Shown piece by piece: positions 31,640-44,261 of a stretch of 64,000 nucleotides of DNA. Below the pieces are notes generated by a model that did not search any database, was not told the origin of the DNA, and worked only from the letters and a program-made list of their open reading frames with translations. Source of the DNA: Cyrtodaria siliqua (taxonomy: Eukaryota > Mollusca > Bivalvia > Adapedonta > Hiatellidae); the NCBI GenBank assembly GCA_037043455.1, contig JAWPHD010000004.1, positions 226,001 through 290,000 on the forward strand, in the 5' to 3' direction. The first letter of the stretch is position 1; each line of letters opens with the position of its first letter. A program made the translations under genes and the position numbers.

Positions 31640-33021
31640 ATATAAAAATCGAACAGAAAAAGTAGCATTCACATGAATCAAGGATGACAGTCAACCACAA
31701 ACACACACAGAAACAAAGAACAATTTTAAAAATGAATAACAGGCCAAATAAGACATCACAAACACAAAGGGGGTGACAATAGGGCTACCGCCTTGGAACG
31801 GTCAGTGGCAAATAAGGCCGCGGGGGTTTAAAACAGGTTCTAGGGTGAACCAAACCTCACACTTATCCTACTGTTATCCCAATAAAACGGGACACTGTAA
31901 AAAGGGAAATCCCCGCTATGAACTATTTTCTAACCAACAAGGCAACATCAATAGGCAATATAAGTAAAATACAAATATGCTCGTGTAAATATAAATAAAA
32001 CAAAAAAAAAATAGCCTAGAAAGCCAAACAGAAGGTACTCAATGGCTTGGCAGAAGGAATAGCAACAAGAGAACAAAACCACTGAGGACACGACAAGTCA
32101 AGATTGCAGACAAGCATCAAACGTCACCGTCCTTTTGGGCTTTATGTAACGTCAACATAGGGTTCACAGCCTGTCCGGTCATCGCACGATTGAAGAGGAA
32201 AGCTTAGTGGCGACTGTAAATGGGTCCACCGTCAAGCATGCAGTGCGTTGCGAAATGATATAACTTCTTTTGATAAAACTTTTAACAAGTTTGTAAATCA
32301 CGTCACCATAGAAGTTAGTTTGTGATAGTCCTTGTCGCAGAAGTGTTCTTATATATTACTTTTATATTTGGAAAGAAGATCAGGGTTTCGATAATACAAT
32401 TTTGCAGAGAGGTTGAACGCAGTTTATGATAACGGTAGCCCTGATGGAGTAGCTGTTTAGTAATGAAAATATTATGAATATTAATGTCCTCAAATCGAGT
32501 ACAAGCTCTAGAAAAACGAATACGTTGAAACACATAGACCCCATAAGAAGTTACTCGGGGAAATCCCCATCTAAATGGGGATAATTAACAATATCAAAAT
32601 TAAAATCACCTCTCCTGTCATAGATTTTGGTAATCATTTAACCATTTTGAATAGAGAGATTTAAATCGAGAAAAGAAGCGTTAATATCAGAAATATTAAC
32701 TTTGTTAAGTTGAAGTATTTTAGGATATATAGTATTAACCATAGTAGAAAAGAAGGGGTTGTCAATGTACCGAGAGGTGTCGTTAAAGGCTTCAATAAAA
32801 TCTGCCTGGGTATCTGGTGAAAGGCGCAACATGAAATCTCTTTCATAGCAATATAAAAACAAATATGCGACAAGGGGTGTACAGTTCGTATCCATAGGGA
32901 TACCAACAATTTGTCTATAAGCGGTAGTTCCATACCTGAGGAAAATATTATCCAATAGAAAAATAAGTGATTCACAAACTTCATGGCAAATCCACATAGT
33001 GTAATTGTCCAAAAGACACAC
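31640..33021 (-). mobile_element. Penelope-like element copy (RT palm to 3' UTR)
   Basis: Read leftward from 33021: WICHEVCESLIFLLDNIF, RQIVGIPMDTNCTPLVAYLF (a degraded GIPMGTNCAPL motif), YCYERDFMLRLSPDTQADFI, then a copy of the catalytic region missing the YLDD motif by deletion (SRYIDNPFFS). Next come thumb pieces (IRFSRACTRFEDINIHNI) and the 3' UTR from about 32160 to 31640. A dead, 5'-truncated copy. Confidence 0.8.
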
Positions 33022-33049
33022 GTAGACTTTATCTTTATTCGGATATATA

Positions 33050-33740
33050 TCTATGTGTTTTATGTGGATTTTGCTTGTTCAGTTCACTTGAACGTCATCT
33101 GAAGTGCACATGAAACGCGCGATTCCATTGGTTGAATTTAGTTGATCTTCACATGAATATTGATTAGATGAAGGTCGATCTGCGTGACCTACAAGAGAGT
33201 GTTGTCAGATCCTATAGAGGAAAGTATCAAAGCGGAATTAGAATATGATTTAAATGAGATTGATATATTCCATACGTAACCGGTTGTAAAATTCACCTTA
33301 TTCCTAGGCTCGAGTAGTATTGTCATTATACAGGCCTACAAAAAAAACACACGAAAAAACACAAGTTAATAAAGTGTGTTCAAACAAACCTAATGCACCT
33401 TAATCTGATATCAACTAATGACGTTTTCTTCGGACTTTATATTTAATTAATGGATAAGTTTAGGGGTTATCACCGCTGAATATTGGTACAACTGATTGGT
33501 TTCGAGTGTGATTAAAATGTGGTATTAACTCAAATTGTGTCAATTATGATTTGGTGAAATACTTAACATATACTCAGCAACATCGGTGTACTGGCTTAAA
33601 TGTTGGTTCATTTAATAAGACTGTGGTCCTAGAATGCTGCATTGGCTGTTCGACTTTTTTATCAACTTTGGAAAGGCTCTACATAGCTAAATTGAAATGA
33701 AAGTAGGATGAGTGGGTTTTGGTGCAACTTTTATGATTAT
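33050..33740. other. No gene recognised
   Basis: AT-rich sequence. At 33630-33660 a GAATGCTGCATTGGCTGTTCG stretch resembles the Penelope-like 3' terminus, a possible very short remnant. Confidence 0.4.
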
Positions 33741-33749
33741 TGAGGTCTG

Positions 33750-34207
33750 CTTAATTTTCGATTCGGTGGTTCCACTACTCCGGCCGATAAAAGGCTCTGG
33801 GTATTGTTTAACCACTCATATGATATGTTGTCTGCTTTTTAATTTAGTATGTTGGCTGTTACTTGTGATATGCAGGCTTCATAACCGCTGCTCCCAACTA
33901 AATTCCATTGTGTTTATTTCGCTCTTCGAGACATAGTATAGTATTTTGTTAAATACGGGGACCATAAGCCGCTGGACATGGGGGAGGAAAATCTCTATGT
34001 CCACCGCCATATGCATGCCATCTTCGGGATGGTTTAAATTATGTACTATTGATTTTATGAATCTTGAGTTCTGCTCAACCCGGGGCTAGAGGGCGTGAAC
34101 GGTAGCAAGCATATTTCACTCTCGTTCATGAACAGTCTCAATCAAACCGAGACCAATGTTTCGTATTTATCGTGTTCGGCCGTTTCCAAAGGTCCACTAT
34201 CATACTG
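33750..34207 (+). repeat. R2 repeat, full-length copy
   Basis: Aligns along its whole length with 14609-15085. It retains the CCATCTTCGGGATGG hairpin and the GTCTC/GAGAC stem; the first 3' stem is partly degraded (GGTAG faces CTCTC). A Penelope-like 3' UTR follows at once. Confidence 0.85.
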
Positions 34208-34209
34208 AG

Positions 34210-34725
34210 TCTCTTGTTTCAGAACCAGCGGCTGCTTTGCCACTGACCGCTCCAAAGCGGTACCTTTGTTTTTAACCTTTTATGAGGGCTGGCGTGGCGC
34301 AGTCGGTAGCGCGGCGAATTTGTAACCGGAGGCCCCGGGTTCAATCATCCGTGGTGCCACTGATTTCCGTCGGTGTGTTTTTGGTCAAGACACTTTTCCA
34401 TAGTCTCGTCCGTCGGATAGGGACGTAAACCGGGCGGTCCCGCGTATCGGTCTATTCACCGAGCACGTTAAAGAATCATAGGAATCTATTCGATAATAAG
34501 AGTAGGGCAGGTTCCCGGATTCCTATATATCCTTCCCCTCTCTCTGGGGCGGCTCTAATCAACCTGTACTGTGTTGATGAGCCGTTAAACAACATTCAAT
34601 TCAATTAACCTTTTATGTCTGTGGTTTACTATGTTCTAGTTAACCTTGTAATCGTTTCTTTTCAGTGCGTTTATTTCATTGATTATATTCTGTGAATTCT
34701 ACATTTTCTGTTCAATTTTTGTACA
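34210..34725 (+). mobile_element. Penelope-like 3' UTR split by a SINE
   Basis: TTGCCACTGACCGCTCCAAAG at about 34234 starts the UTR; it resumes after the SINE at 34618 and ends with TTCTACATTTTCTGTTCAAT near 34715. The SINE inserted with a 13-bp duplication. Confidence 0.7.
34285..34604 (+). mobile_element. tRNA-derived SINE, full length, 13-bp target duplication
   Basis: The head GGCTGGCGTGGCGCAGTCGG contains an A box and GGGTTCAATCATCC a B box, so it has an internal Pol III promoter. The body has ACGTAAACCGGGCGGTCCCG and AGTAGGGCAGGTTCCCGGAT; the end is GAGCCGTTAAACAACATTCA. TTAACCTTTTATG at 34272-34284 is repeated at 34605-34617. Such SINEs depend on a LINE partner for movement. Confidence 0.92.
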
Positions 34726-34920
34726 CATTTTGCAAAATATGATTTATGCTATAACTTACAAAATAGAGAGGACAATAAACAATATTATGGTAAATAATTT
34801 TTAGAACAGTATATACATATAGTCAACGCAATATTACAAGATATAATTTCCTAAAATCGTCTATACATAGAAGTTTAATTTTATAAGCCTTACATGCTGT
34901 GAAAAAAGAAATAGAAGGTT

Positions 34921-34955
34921 TATGGCCGTTTCTAAAGGTCCATTATCATAATCTT
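34921..34955 (+). repeat. R2 terminal fragment
   Basis: Only the GGCCGTTTCTAAAGGTCC and ATTATCATA terminal block is present. Confidence 0.5.
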
Positions 34956-34959
34956 CTTT

Positions 34960-35685
34960 TACGAATCAGGTTTATTTTTTACTGGTCCTTTCGGTTCAAC
35001 AAGTCCAATGTATAGGTAGCTTTGAAGTAGAATGCTAGGGGTATTGAAAGCTTGCCTTACATTACCTCTTGTGAAATACTCAATAAAACCGGTTCTGCTA
35101 CTTTCTTCTCTTGGTTGTGTTTGGTGCTTCCACAGGATCTCCATTACCAGTATTTATTATATTCCTCCGTGAAGCAAAGACTTTGAGAATATAAGTGACG
35201 ACGTGAAGGGCGTTTATTGTTTTCAAAGCATAAGTCCGAAACCGATCTATGTATTGATGTTTTGGTCCCCTTGGATAGATGGATCTTTATAGTATCACTA
35301 TTGTGTGCGTTTCACGTACACACAATTTTCGTGTGTAAAATATTCTTGAATTGAATACATTTTTAAGAGTGTGGCTTGGTTGTAAAACTAATCTTCTTTT
35401 ATATATTTATATAAATGTTATGGAGTTTGAAAGGAAAATATCATGAGTTTTGTAAGAGTGTCATTTAGTAAATGATGTCATTTATTGTGCAAAACAATCT
35501 GTATAATAAGGTCATTCTTTAAATTAATGGTAACATTAATGGTAATGTACATGCTGAATTCATGTTTAACAGATCACAAGTTGTATACAATGATTTGTTT
35601 AGTTTAGTAACACAGCTTTTTAGGAAATGCATGGACTATCAATCACATATTGACTGTATTGTTGTGTAGTATTTATAAACTCAAA
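34960..35685. other. No gene recognised
   Basis: AT-rich sequence with short, unlikely frames. Confidence 0.4.
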
Positions 35686-35687
35686 TT

Positions 35688-35835
35688 GCTTATATGTATA
35701 TGTCCATGCTCATCTATGCTTTATGCTTATATGTATATGTCCATGCTTATCTATGCTTTATGCTTATATGTATATGTACATGCTCATCTTGGATTTATGT
35801 TTATATGTATATGTCCATGCTCATCTATGCTTTAT
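35688..35835 (+). repeat. 37-bp minisatellite, four units
   Basis: Units start at 35688, 35725, 35762 and 35799, each close to GCTTATATGTATATGTCCAT followed by GCTCATCTATGCTTTAT. The array directly precedes a Penelope-like 3' UTR and its word CTTATAT matches the UTR's ACTTATATTGCC, so it probably expanded from that UTR. Confidence 0.85.
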
Positions 35836-36175
35836 GCTTATATCGCCTATTAATGCTGCCTTGTGTGTTAGAAAACAAAGCTGCCGGAGATTATTTTATT
35901 GACCCTGTCCCGTTTTATTGGGATGAAATAGGATAAAATTGAATATAAAAATCAAATAGGAAAGATAACGGTTTGGTTCACCCTAGAACTTGGTTTAAAC
36001 CACGTGTAGCATCCTTTCCACTGACCGTTCCAAGGCGGTATCCCTATTGACAACCTGTTTTTTTTCGTGATGTCACATGCCTTGCTTTTTATTAACATTG
36101 GAATAGTTTTTTGTTGAAATTCGTGTTTTTGGTTGACTGCGTTCTGTGAAAACTACATTTCCTGTTCGGCTTGTA
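35836..36175 (+). mobile_element. Penelope-like element copy, 3' UTR
   Basis: Has GCCTATTAATGCTGCCTTG, CCCGTTTTATTGGGATGA, CACTGACCGTTCCAAGGCGG and an ending like ACATTTCCTGTTCGGCTTGT. No coding sequence. Confidence 0.7.
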
Positions 36176-36179
36176 TACC

Positions 36180-37205
36180 TACTTTTACATATAAAGTTAA
36201 TTTGTGTTTAGATAAAAACAAGCATTTGATGACGTTCTCTTCTCTGCCTCTACAGAATAAAATATTACGCTTACCGTTTATGATAGTCAAAGCCAAACAT
36301 TCAAATGCATGATATATGTTTGTTAGATAATGCATACCAGTGAAATAATGCATTTTCTGATTGAAATACAACTCATTGCATACATGTTTGACGCATAAGC
36401 TATTACACAGTAGGATACAGACACAATTAAAACAACACGCTTTTTATAGATGGTTTAATTTTATAGTTACTCCGAACCAACACAATTTATATTCTTTTAT
36501 AGTTTCGGGCTGCATGATTATTCAGGAAAATCACCTTAGTTATCGTAAGATGCATGCTAGACAGTACAATGCATTACACGTTTTCTATAATACTAAATCA
36601 TTCGCTACATATATATTGAGGTGTATATACTACTGCCAAATAGACTCAAACAATCTCGACTACCCTCAGATCTAAGTATAATCATAACATTTTATAACGA
36701 CTCTAAGTACTTCTAGTACTTTGTTTTCTTAAAGGATTTAAGAACTGCATCGAATACTGTCACAACACAGTTTGCCGGGCTTGTATACAGACTTATTTAT
36801 CGTTTAGTTGAATGTTATCATGAAACCATTTTGGACGATAAGAAAAATAAATAAAAGCGCGATATTCAGAAAGTGGCCAATTAGTTGATGAACATGTGTC
36901 CTTAATATCGTTAATGGGCACTTTAAAACAGATTTCTGCAAAGTAAACCTCCGCGTTCCGGAGAACGTCGGTGACCTGGTTGGTATCACGACACAGTGCA
37001 GTGAGAAGCATGTAATTGGAATTTAAATAAATTTTGAAAGCTGAAAGATAACAACTAGGCTTTGACACACACATCCACATTTATAGTTGCGGGAAAGATA
37101 GCTTAAAAACACTAACTTTTTGCATATGTTCAAAACTAAAACATTTGAGAAATATACACCAAACACTGGAAAAATATATTCCAAACAAATATGCTAAATA
37201 AACAT
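36180..37205. other. No gene recognised
   Basis: Frames of 61-104 codons exist but resemble nothing known and have low-complexity composition. Confidence 0.4.
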
Positions 37206-37212
37206 TTATATA

Positions 37213-37465
37213 TTAAAAGAGTATGAAAAGCGAAATTTAAAAAAGGGCGGAACATGATACATTCAAAAACATTGCCGTCGCGGTTTGATAGAGACGGTAA
37301 TTAATATGTTTGCTACCGATCATGCCATCTAGTCTCGAGTTGAGCAGGACTCAATATTTAAAATGTCAATAGTACTAACATTTAAGCCATCCCGACGATG
37401 ATATGCATACGACGGTGAACATGGAACCTTCGGTGTGATATTTTCATACCATTCCATGGCCAACG
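37213..37465 (-). repeat. R2 repeat, old degraded copy
   Basis: In reverse orientation it keeps GCGGTTTGATAGAGAC (loop of the second stem), GCTACCGATCATGCC, GAGTTGAGCAGGACTCAATA, AAGCCATCCCGACGATG and GGTCCCAGTTTCT. Divergence is higher than between the other copies. Confidence 0.6.
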
Positions 37466-37469
37466 GCGC

Positions 37470-39200
37470 ATGGTCCCAGTTTCTAAAAAATGTTTTGCCG
37501 CAAATCAGCGTATTTTTATTCACACGGAAATATGAATAACTCATCATCATTACCGGTATCATGAATTGGAACATTTTACTTTTTTTTTCTAAAAAAAACA
37601 ACAAACAAACTGATGAGCCACTTTAACTGTCCGAACGTTTGTTTTATGGCGACGCGTTAAACAAAACTGTATCTCGATACATTAAAACTGTATTTGCTCT
37701 CAAACTGATTTTATATCAACGTCAGAAGATTTTACAAAATGATTTTAATTTAAAAATTGCCACCCCTTCAAAACATTTAAACAAAAGAACCTGCGCTAAC
37801 TGATTAACTGATCTTTCAGCTGGTCCTTAACAAATTAATGTCGATCTTCTGATCGCTACAAATTTGATAAACATTCAGTTTTATGATAAAGACATTGATC
37901 CTAGAATAAATACAAAACAAACAAAATAGAAAACTTAGTGTCCCATTTCGCAATCAGATTACGTCGTGTAATGGGCATTCGCAACATTTAAACGTCTTAT
38001 AGAACGACATGCCGATCGTAAATCATTGTATGAAAACTTCCGCGTACCACAAAACATAGGTGAAACACACAGCTGGTATCAGGGCAACACGTCGTTGGAG
38101 GCCTGTAATTACAAATATAATCGATATAGAAAGACAAATTAAAACAGAAAGAGATTACAATATATTTGTGAGATATATGTTTATTCATTTTCTTAATCTT
38201 TGCAAAAGACACTTAAGTTTACAACTGCCATGAAAAATGCCCCAATGCCAGAAATATTTTACATGTATCAAATAATAACGTATAGAACAAAATTGGAATG
38301 CACAGGCAGACAAAATCTCGTTTAAGATCAGTTTGATAACAGATTTTTATTTTAAAGAACGATCTGAATACTCGTATATGACTGATATTTATTTGTTTTA
38401 ACGGACACGCAATCATTAATATTTGATTTAATTTATAATAAAAGTGTTCTTTACTGAAGAGTCGGGTCCCGTAAATGCGGTAGATAGTGAATGTCACAAC
38501 CGCCAGACAACTATGTATAAAACGTGACTTTTGACTGAGAAACTTATCAAGTTTTCACAGTACTTTGTTATTGCAAATGATGTACAAACTTGTTGGCCAT
38601 CATTATATAATATTTATGGCAAATAAATAACGGCGATCAGCAATAATGATAAGAAAAACAGGTCAACATAATTATTTGCTGATTTTCCTAACTTCCTTAC
38701 TTGCGGCTATTGGTTAGATTCCAAAGTATTTGTACTATATTGTGTGTGATAGCTTTCAATAAGTTATTAGCTATAAGGTATATAAGGTAAGATTTAGGGG
38801 AGTGGCTCTGGCACATTTTAATAATCCAGCAAAGTAAACAAAATAGCGTGTAGTGTCATTCGTCAGTAAGTAGATGTAATCAAGCAATATAGCAACCGGA
38901 AGTAAATATATATATATATAAGTCTGAGACCGAATGTAACAATGCGCTGATATCGTTGTCAAAAACAAAATTAAATACAGTATTATTGTCTTTATCATAT
39001 AACTTTCGGTGAGAGTGTAATAAAGCCATGGTATATTTAAAATATTACTCTAGTAATAACAAATATGCAAATGAAGGCCGAAACTTTGTTCGGTATTTTT
39101 CGTTAAGCTCGGTATGCATCGGAATTGCTCGTCGATTTCCGTAACCGTTCAAATAACCGGATTACGAAAATCGATGAGGTTATTCAGTTTTTTCTGTGCC
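37470..39200. other. No gene recognised
   Basis: AT-rich, with a (TA)n run near 38910-38922. No supportable coding region. Confidence 0.4.
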
Positions 39201-39208
39201 GTGTGGAG

Positions 39209-41679
39209 CACAGGCAGACGGCGCGTACCCTACCCCGCCCACACCCTACCCCCCCTACTACCCCCTCCCCCTCTACTACCCCCCTCCCCCTCTCTACTAC
39301 CCCCTCCCCACCTGTTTCTCTACTACCCCCCTTAAATATGTTTTCAATAAACTGTTCTACTTGGTTTTCAATGAAAAAAAAAAAAATATATATATACTCT
39401 CTATACCATATAAAGGTGTCTGACTCTTTGATAAAAACAGCTATAGACCTCGCTTAAAGCCTTGCTGTGCTTGTATTTTTGGTCACAGCATCGTCATTCC
39501 GATTCGAATCAATAGGGTACATATTATAACAAATAGCCACAACACTGATTTCTTCAATGTGTACTTTATATCGCATCAGCGAAACGTTAAAGACGTTTGA
39601 AAGTAGGTCGACTGTGATCTGACCTAAGCAATGCATTTTCTATGTACATGGCAGTAGGAACGCCAGCCCTAAGGCGTAGGAATATTTATTAAACAAGGTC
39701 ACGTGATAAAATCGATAACAAAATGACATTATTGGGAAAATTGTCACTGGTCAGATTTATTCACCTCTTATTTATAAACTGTGATTATGACAAAACACAA
39801 TCACAGATCGTTGTTAAAGTAATAATATTCACAAACTACATTGGTCGAACATAATTGGTGTACACTTCGTGTAATTCTCATTAATAGTTAAAGGTATTTT
39901 TCAAAGGGATGAATTTAGGTCGTTTTAAGGTGTAAATTGCCAACAATGCGCTTTTAAATCAAAATCGATTTATTTCGTCATTTTAGAAGCGAGAATAAAA
40001 ACAAATGCATGTATGCGTAGATAAATCTTTCCTCTGTCCATATGCAAATTTTTAATGAAATCGGAGACAAGCACTTTTTTTTCCCCAAAATTAACTAACA
40101 GTATAAGGCCTGAAATTGTGCTAGGATCAGGAAATGAGAATGGTGAACATATATGTCGCAGTGCTAATTTTCTGAATCTGGAAAAATAGCAAAACAAATG
40201 AAGTTTTAACAGCGAGAATGAATTTTTTTTTATGAAAGTGTTCATTGACATGTCTACTATTAAAAACCAAAATTTAAAGTCAATCAGAAAAAAGTACTTT
40301 TTTTTCCCCAAAATTAACAAAGTACACCGTATTCGCTAAAATATGAACAATCGCCTTTCGAAGTTAATATTCACGCGGGATATAAAACCATGATAATATG
40401 AAATCCTTTTTAAGAGATATATTGATTTAAACATTGTTCTGTATTTAATAAATTATTAGAGAAGAATGTTCACAGTTTTTCTCAAGGACACCATTACGGT
40501 AGTATCCCTGCAACCCCGCCCCTCATCCCACCCCCATCACCCTCCATACCGTATTGATTAAGTTGTATATAGCTGCGAATGCGCAGTTTTAATCAAATTC
40601 GAGTTATTTCATCATTTTAGAAAGAAAAAAAGCATGTAAGCGTAAATACATTTTTTCTCTGTAGATATGTAAAATAAAACAAAAAACGGAGGCAAGTCCT
40701 TTTTTCCCCCGAAAATTAACGAAGTACACCGTAATCGCTTAAATACGCCGAATCGACGTTCCAAATCGATGTTAGCACGGAATAAAAGTGTGGAGTTATG
40801 AATTCATTTATAAAGATAAATCCATTTCAGCATTGTTCAGTAGTTGTTATATTATTGATGTAGTATGTTCACAGTATTTATGAGAGCAACATTACGGTAG
40901 TATGACTGTATCCCTCCGACCCCGTTGGCTTCCCCACCTCCACCCATACACACAATTCTTTGTGTATTGCTGAGAAAGCGCCTTTTATTTAAATCGATTT
41001 ATTTCGTCATTTTAGAAGCGAGATTAAAAACAAAATCATATTGCTACATCTCTCCTCTGTATATATGTTGAATTTCAATAAACGGAGACAAGTACTAATT
41101 AAGTAACAGGGCCGTCCGACCCAAGACGGCAACATTCATATTCATTTAGAAAGGCAGAAAGAGTGTTGTTAAACGGTTTTCTTTCAACGATCACGTTGCA
41201 TATTTATGCGAGAGTCGTCGCAGATAGATATTTCCCACTACCGTACCATGTACATAGAAAATGCATTGCTTAGGTCAGATCACAGTCGACCTACTTTCAA
41301 ACGTCTTTAACGTTTCGCTGATGCGATATAAAGTACACATTGAAGAAATCAGTGTTGTGGCTATTTGTTATAATATGTACCCTATTGATTCGAATCGGAA
41401 TGACGATGCTGTGACCAAAAATACAAGCACAGCAAGGCTTTAAGCGAGGTCTATAGCTGTTTTTATTAAAGAGTCAGACACCTTTATATGGTATAGAGAG
41501 TATGTATTTTTTTTCATTGAAAACCAAGTAGAACAGTTTATTGAAAACATATTTAAGGGGGGTAGTAGAGAAACAGGTGGGGAGGGGGTAGTAGAGAGGG
41601 GGAGGGGGTAGTAGAGGGGGAGGGGGTAGTAGAGGGGGGTAGGGTGTGGGCGGGGTAGGGTACGCGCCGTCTGCCTGTG
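39209..41679. mobile_element. 2.47-kb foldback DNA transposon with 8-bp target duplication
   Basis: Arms of about 440 bp (39209-39651 and 41246-41679) are near-identical inverted copies beginning CACAGGCAGACGGCGCGTAC and holding C-rich CTACTACCCCCTCCCC runs. GTGTGGAG at 39201-39208 recurs exactly at 41680-41687. The interior has no transposase; instead a unit with TTTATTTCGTCATTTTAGAA and CCCAAAATTAAC recurs near 39965, 40250, 40600 and 40985. The 8-bp duplication suggests a hAT-type mobiliser. High arm identity implies recent activity or conversion. Confidence 0.88.
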
Positions 41680-41689
41680 GTGTGGAGAA

Positions 41690-43430
41690 GACAGAGTCAA
41701 CATACGACGTATAATACAACGTTCCATATAGGGCAGTTACAATAATACATGATCCATATGTACATCGCTATTGCATTCGCTACGATGAATCCTATTTGAC
41801 ACGCTGCATTTAATTTTCCAATGAATACCATTACCTTCGAATATCTGATGATATGCCCTTTAAAGGTTTTCACTGGATGATGGGCGGAGCTTAACTTAAT
41901 AGAATATTGCGCATGAGGGGTGTGTCTAAAATGTTGCCAATCGTAAAGGCTGTTACATTTTACTCCATAAAAATCCCCGTATAATAAACTAGTTTTTCGA
42001 AATAAATAGTAAATCTGCGTATATAGAGAAGAAATAAACACCATTTTAAAGGTACATATTTATGTAAATATAAGGAATGAAATGCGCTCTTTTGGTTTTC
42101 ATTGGGGTATGAAAAACATTTGGATGGTTTAAAGTACGGGTGGAGTCCTTCAGACTTTTTGTTAGAGTTATGTTATAAATAGAGAATAACAAATGGGTAT
42201 TTTCATATCACACCCTATATCAGGCCTGAGACGCCATATCAGCCCGAGAGCTTTAGTTTTGTCGAAATGTCAACTTCAGTTCACTCACTACGCTGTTTTC
42301 CAGGGAGAAAAAAAACGGTTTTATCAATAGATCTAGTCCATTCTGATGTTCTAATGTCTGTCGCGTAAGTGGTACACAGCATTTATTTTTGTCCGAAACC
42401 TTATTGAAAATGAATTCCATTGAATTTGAAATTGTCTAATCAAGGTGAAAGTGGTTATTTCATCCACGGATAATGATTCTATTTAATTTTAAAAATGATT
42501 TCTCGTGTGCCATTTTAAGATAAATGGACAGTTCTATGGACAAATTTATTTAACATAAAAACAAAACATCTTCGAGTAAAATTGTACGAAACTGTTCGAA
42601 TATAAAGGGCACTATTTCTGCCAAATAAATATTCACCATCAATAGTATTAAATTATTGTCATCTACTATATCACTGACATTGTTCATGCCTATAATATGC
42701 ATTTGGATGAACATTTAAATTAACCATACCCCATCCATTTTGGATTTTCTTTTCAAAGATGGCGGACAAATAGTCCTTAATTACGTATACGTTGTAAACA
42801 TATACCAACTGCCTTTAGTCGTAATGTTTTCAAAGACGTATTTTACGGTGTTTAAGATTAATTAACCATCATATTGTAACACTCTGTCTGTAATACGTTT
42901 ACAATTCGTATTCGCTTCATTCGTGGAAAGAAACAACCTATTTAAAAAAATGCTATTTACACCTGTGAATATTCGCAAATTTAACAGTTTCAGATTATAA
43001 TACTACCTTAAGGTATTATATAATATAACATTCTCTAAAATTGTACACACACATACAACTAGGATACCGTCATGATATTAGGTATGTGAAGAAATAACAC
43101 AAACACATCGACGCTTCTGATCAAACTCGTCTCGGTAGTTGAGAAGGTTATCACAAACTGCTTGAAAGTGATTATATCGTTAAACCAAAAATAAATAAAA
43201 AGTCTCAAGCGGAATGTGCATGTATATACGAAATATACACATACTTTAACATCCAATATCATCTTTAAAGCTACAGACCCTGTATTTAAATAGCTTTCTT
43301 CTTTGTAGGCATGTCTTTATTTGTATTTCCATGTTCACCAGCCCATGACGAAATCGGGTTTTTAAACGATCACATGTAACGCAAAACATATTACTTTATA
43401 GACATAGAGCAGTGCACATTTTGATTTACA
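41690..43430. other. No gene recognised
   Basis: AT-rich sequence; frames are short and without recognisable motifs. Confidence 0.4.
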
Positions 43431-43436
43431 TGAAGT

Positions 43437-44090
43437 AAATGTTTGCCTTTTTCGTGACTCGAACACGCAACCTTCTAATTTACAGCCCAACGTGCTTCCC
43501 ACTGAGCAATGGCGAATTCTTGAGAATATGGTATATTAAGTGGCAATATAATATAAAGCAAACTAACTTAGCATATTTGAACGACCCTCAATATGTACAG
43601 TTTGTACCGAAATAGCCTAAATACACACTATGCATCGTGTAATACCCGAGGATATACAAAGCATATTTAAGTTATTGTGTTACAAATACAATAGAGCATG
43701 AGTCTTGCACGTGTACGGACGATAATGCACTCGCTAACGCTCGTGCATTATCTCCCCGTACACGTGCAGAAGGAAATGTTTGCCTTTTTCGTGACTCGAA
43801 CACTCAACCTTCTAATTTACAGTCTAACGTGCTTCCCACTGAGCAATGGCGAATTCTTGAGAATATGGTATATTTAGTGGCAATATAATATGATGCAAAC
43901 TAACTTAGCATATTTGAACGACCCTCAATATGTTCAGTTTGTACCACAAAAGCCTAAATACACACTATGCATCGTGTAATACCCGAGGATATACACAGCA
44001 TATGTTAGTTATTGTGGTACAAATACAATAGAGCATGAGTCTTGCACGTGTACGGACGATAAAGCACGAGCGTTAGTCTCTGATTTTTAT
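43437..44090. repeat. Tandem duplication of about 335 bp with tRNA-like heads and a central palindrome
   Basis: Two copies start near 43437 and 43772. Each has, on the minus strand, a tRNA-like start (CATTGCTCAGTGGGAAGCAC with an A box, and GTGTTCGAGTCACG as B box), then CGACCCTCAATATGT and GCATCGTGTAATACCCGAGG. Between them (43707-43769) lies a palindrome with arms TGCACGTGTACGG...GATAATGCAC. This fits a tRNA-derived SINE or MITE family that duplicated locally. Confidence 0.65.
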
Positions 44091-44261
44091 TAAGGTGATG
44101 ATAAGTTTGTGTGTAGTGGTAAAACGTTCATGTTACAAATACAGCTCAAAGGTCCATGGTTAAAGTCCCGTTCCGAGCAAAATTCTCTTTATTAAATATA
44201 TTCGGAAGCCGTATATTGTCGATGTTACCTGTACGAAGGTTAGATAAAACATGATACTTTA

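Noticed and set aside
36361..36675. 104-codon plus-strand frame
   Set aside because: Low-complexity His/Tyr/Thr-rich translation in AT-rich DNA, with no family resemblance.
37607..37640. CTGATGAG suggesting a hammerhead ribozyme
   Set aside because: No matching GAAAC segment or closing stems nearby.
39114..39457. Overlapping Pro/Thr/Tyr-rich frames
   Set aside because: Translations of the CTACTACCCCCTCCCC arm of the foldback element; mirror copies occur at 41440-41727.
43437..43520. A functional tRNA gene on the minus strand
   Set aside because: A and B boxes are present but the acceptor stem does not close, and the segment is part of a duplicated repeat.
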